This document shows positions 62,895-64,000 of a stretch of DNA of 64,000 bases, piece by piece. This stretch comes from Janthinobacterium sp. FW305-129 (GTDB taxonomy: Bacteria; Pseudomonadota; Gammaproteobacteria; Burkholderiales; Burkholderiaceae_D), in contig NZ_JACYMM010000013.1 in the NCBI RefSeq assembly GCF_020858115.1, positions 62,001-126,000 of the forward strand, read 5' to 3'. Made by a program: the position numbers and the translations under genes. Below the pieces are notes generated by a model. It had not been told where the DNA came from, made no database searches, and saw only the letters and a program-made list of their open reading frames with translations. Numbering within the stretch: the first letter of the stretch is position 1; every line of letters begins with the position of its first letter.

Positions 62895-64000
62895 CTATTG
62901 CCAGCCGAATTTGCGCAGATACACGCGTTTCATGAACGTCGTCAGCACCGTATAGCAGATGAGGATGCCCAGCAGCCAGGGGAAGTAGCCCAACGGCAAG
63001 GCTTGCAGCTTGAAGTAAGTTGCCAGCGGTCCCATCGGCAGGAACACGCCCACGGCCATGATGAGGGTCGTGGCCACCAGCAGGGGCACGGACGCGATGC
63101 TGTCGATGAAGGGCAGCTTCGGCGTGCGGATCAGGTGCACGATCAGCGTCTGCGTCAACAGCCCCACGACGAACCAGCCGGACTGGAACAGGGTTTGCTG
63201 CTCCGGCGTATTCGCGCCAAACACATGCCACATCAGGATAAACGTGCTGATGTCGAAGATCGAGCTGATGGGGCCGAAAAACACCATGAAGCGGCCGATG
63301 TCGCGCGGGTTCCAGGTCAAAGGCTGCTGGATCAGTTCGGCGTCGACATTGTCGAACGGGATGGCGATCTGCGACACGTCATACAGCAGGTTTTGCACCA
63401 GCAAGTGCAGCGGCAGCATGGGCAAGAACGGCAAAAAGGCGCTGGCCACCAGCACGGAAAACACATTGCCGAAGTTCGAGCTGGCCGTCATGCGGATGTA
63501 TTTGAGCATGTTGCTGAAGGTGCGGCGGCCTTCCAGCACGCCTTCTTCCAGCACCATCAGGCTTTTTTCCAGCAGGATGATGTCGGCCGCTTCCTTGGCG
63601 ATATCGACGGCCGAATCGACGGAAATGCCGATGTCGGCCGCGCGCAGGGCGGGCGCGTCGTTGATGCCGTCGCCCATGAAGCCAACGATATGGCCATTGC
63701 CGCGCAGGGCGCGCACGAGGCGCTCCTTGTGCAGCGGGCTGAGCTTGGCAAACACGGTGTTGTCCTCGGCCGCCCTGGCCAGGGTGGCATCGTCCATCTC
63801 GTCCAGCTGCGGGCCTTGCAGCACGCCATGCACGGCCAGGCCCACTTCGCGGCAAATCTTCGCCGTCACCAGGTGGTTGTCCCCCGTCAATACTTTCACG
63901 GTGACGCCATGTTCCGCCAGCGCGCGCAGGGCGGGCGCCGTCGATTCCTTCGGCGGATCGAGAAAGGCGACATAGCCGATCAGGGTCAGCGCCATTTCAT
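62895..64000 (-). CDS. mgtA: Magnesium-translocating P-type ATPase, MgtA/MgtB-like (C-terminal part)
   Basis: The reverse strand is open from the window edge to the stop at 62895 and encodes about 368 C-terminal residues of a P3B-type ATPase. Visible are the end of the N/P domain (AFLDPPKES, KVLTGDNHLVTAKI), the hinge GFMGDGINDAPALRAADIGI and a membrane domain with about six helices, including ASSNFGNVFSVLVASAFLPF and QNLLYDVSQIAIP. These are typical of MgtA, which imports Mg2+. The phosphorylated DKTGT and the N-terminus lie outside the window. Confidence 0.9.
   Translation of the reverse strand, partial: EMALTLIGYVAFLDPPKESTAPALRALAEHGVTVKVLTGDNHLVTAKICREVGLAVHGVLQGPQLDEMDDATLARAAEDNTVFAKLSPLHKERLVRALRGNGHIVGFMGDGINDAPALRAADIGISVDSAVDIAKEAADIILLEKSLMVLEEGVLEGRRTFSNMLKYIRMTASSNFGNVFSVLVASAFLPFLPMLPLHLLVQNLLYDVSQIAIPFDNVDAELIQQPLTWNPRDIGRFMVFFGPISSIFDISTFILMWHVFGANTPEQQTLFQSGWFVVGLLTQTLIVHLIRTPKLPFIDSIASVPLLVATTLIMAVGVFLPMGPLATYFKLQALPLGYFPWLLGILICYTVLTTFMKRVYLRKFGWQ

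Overview
The window looks like chromosome of a motile, high-GC betaproteobacterium, most plausibly of the Oxalobacteraceae (Janthinobacterium, Massilia or Duganella type). This assignment is inferred from base composition and the gene set (a lateral-type flagellar cluster, RelA, etfQO, scoAB, dctA, psd, many chemoreceptors). No rRNA, tRNA, CRISPR array, transposase or prophage was seen.

Region 1 (1-11413) is a flagellar locus. fliE-fliF run leftward off the window edge. Divergent from them is a tight fliM-N-P-Q-R-flhB-flhA operon. It lacks fliO, its FliM lacks the usual CheY-binding N-terminus, and flhB-flhA sit directly behind fliR; this layout is typical of secondary (lateral, Flag-2) systems. 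A bidirectional terminator separates it from a leftward group: a FliK-like protein and two 291-residue flagellins.

Region 2 (11607-21572) is a nine-gene leftward operon upstream of the flagellins. In order of transcription it encodes a giant TPR O-GlcNAc-transferase-like protein, a sugar aminotransferase, a CatB-type acyltransferase, a ketoacyl-ACP synthase III, an acyl carrier protein, a second synthase III, an SDR reductase, a NeuD-type acyltransferase and a Rieske oxygenase. The set reads as a pathway that builds an acyl group on a dedicated carrier, loads it on an amino-sugar and places the glycan on flagellin. It is the strongest candidate in the window for an undescribed system.

Region 3 (21726-41546) is core metabolism and housekeeping: ETF-quinone oxidoreductase, an SDR, a PAS-LuxR regulator next to succinyl-CoA:3-ketoacid transferase (scoAB), DoxX, DctA, an alpha/beta hydrolase, RidA, RelA, a CDF metal exporter, pirin and azoreductase divergent from a LysR regulator, phosphatidylserine decarboxylase, a TonB receptor, an RhlE-type helicase and a LON-domain protein.

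Region 4 (41689-57610) is accessory: a KfrA-like coiled-coil protein, an orphan CheB esterase domain, a JmjC-like cupin, an EamA exporter divergent from an XRE-cupin regulator, an ADP-ribosylglycohydrolase, a methyltransferase, a CLC channel, a PLP decarboxylase, TrpRS, an S15-type hydrolase, a second EamA protein, a binding protein, an MFS exporter and an HD hydrolase.

Region 5 (57611-64000) has cheW, two tandem chemoreceptors sharing a 497-bp identical tract, RNase HI, a small membrane protein and the 3' part of an mgtA-like P-type ATPase.

Cutting across these regions is a dispersed structured repeat of about 120 bp, found three times (4904-5026, 32461-32580, 42436-42551). Its arms and central hairpin vary in sequence but keep base pairing, and each copy starts at or just after a stop codon, on the strand of the gene it follows.
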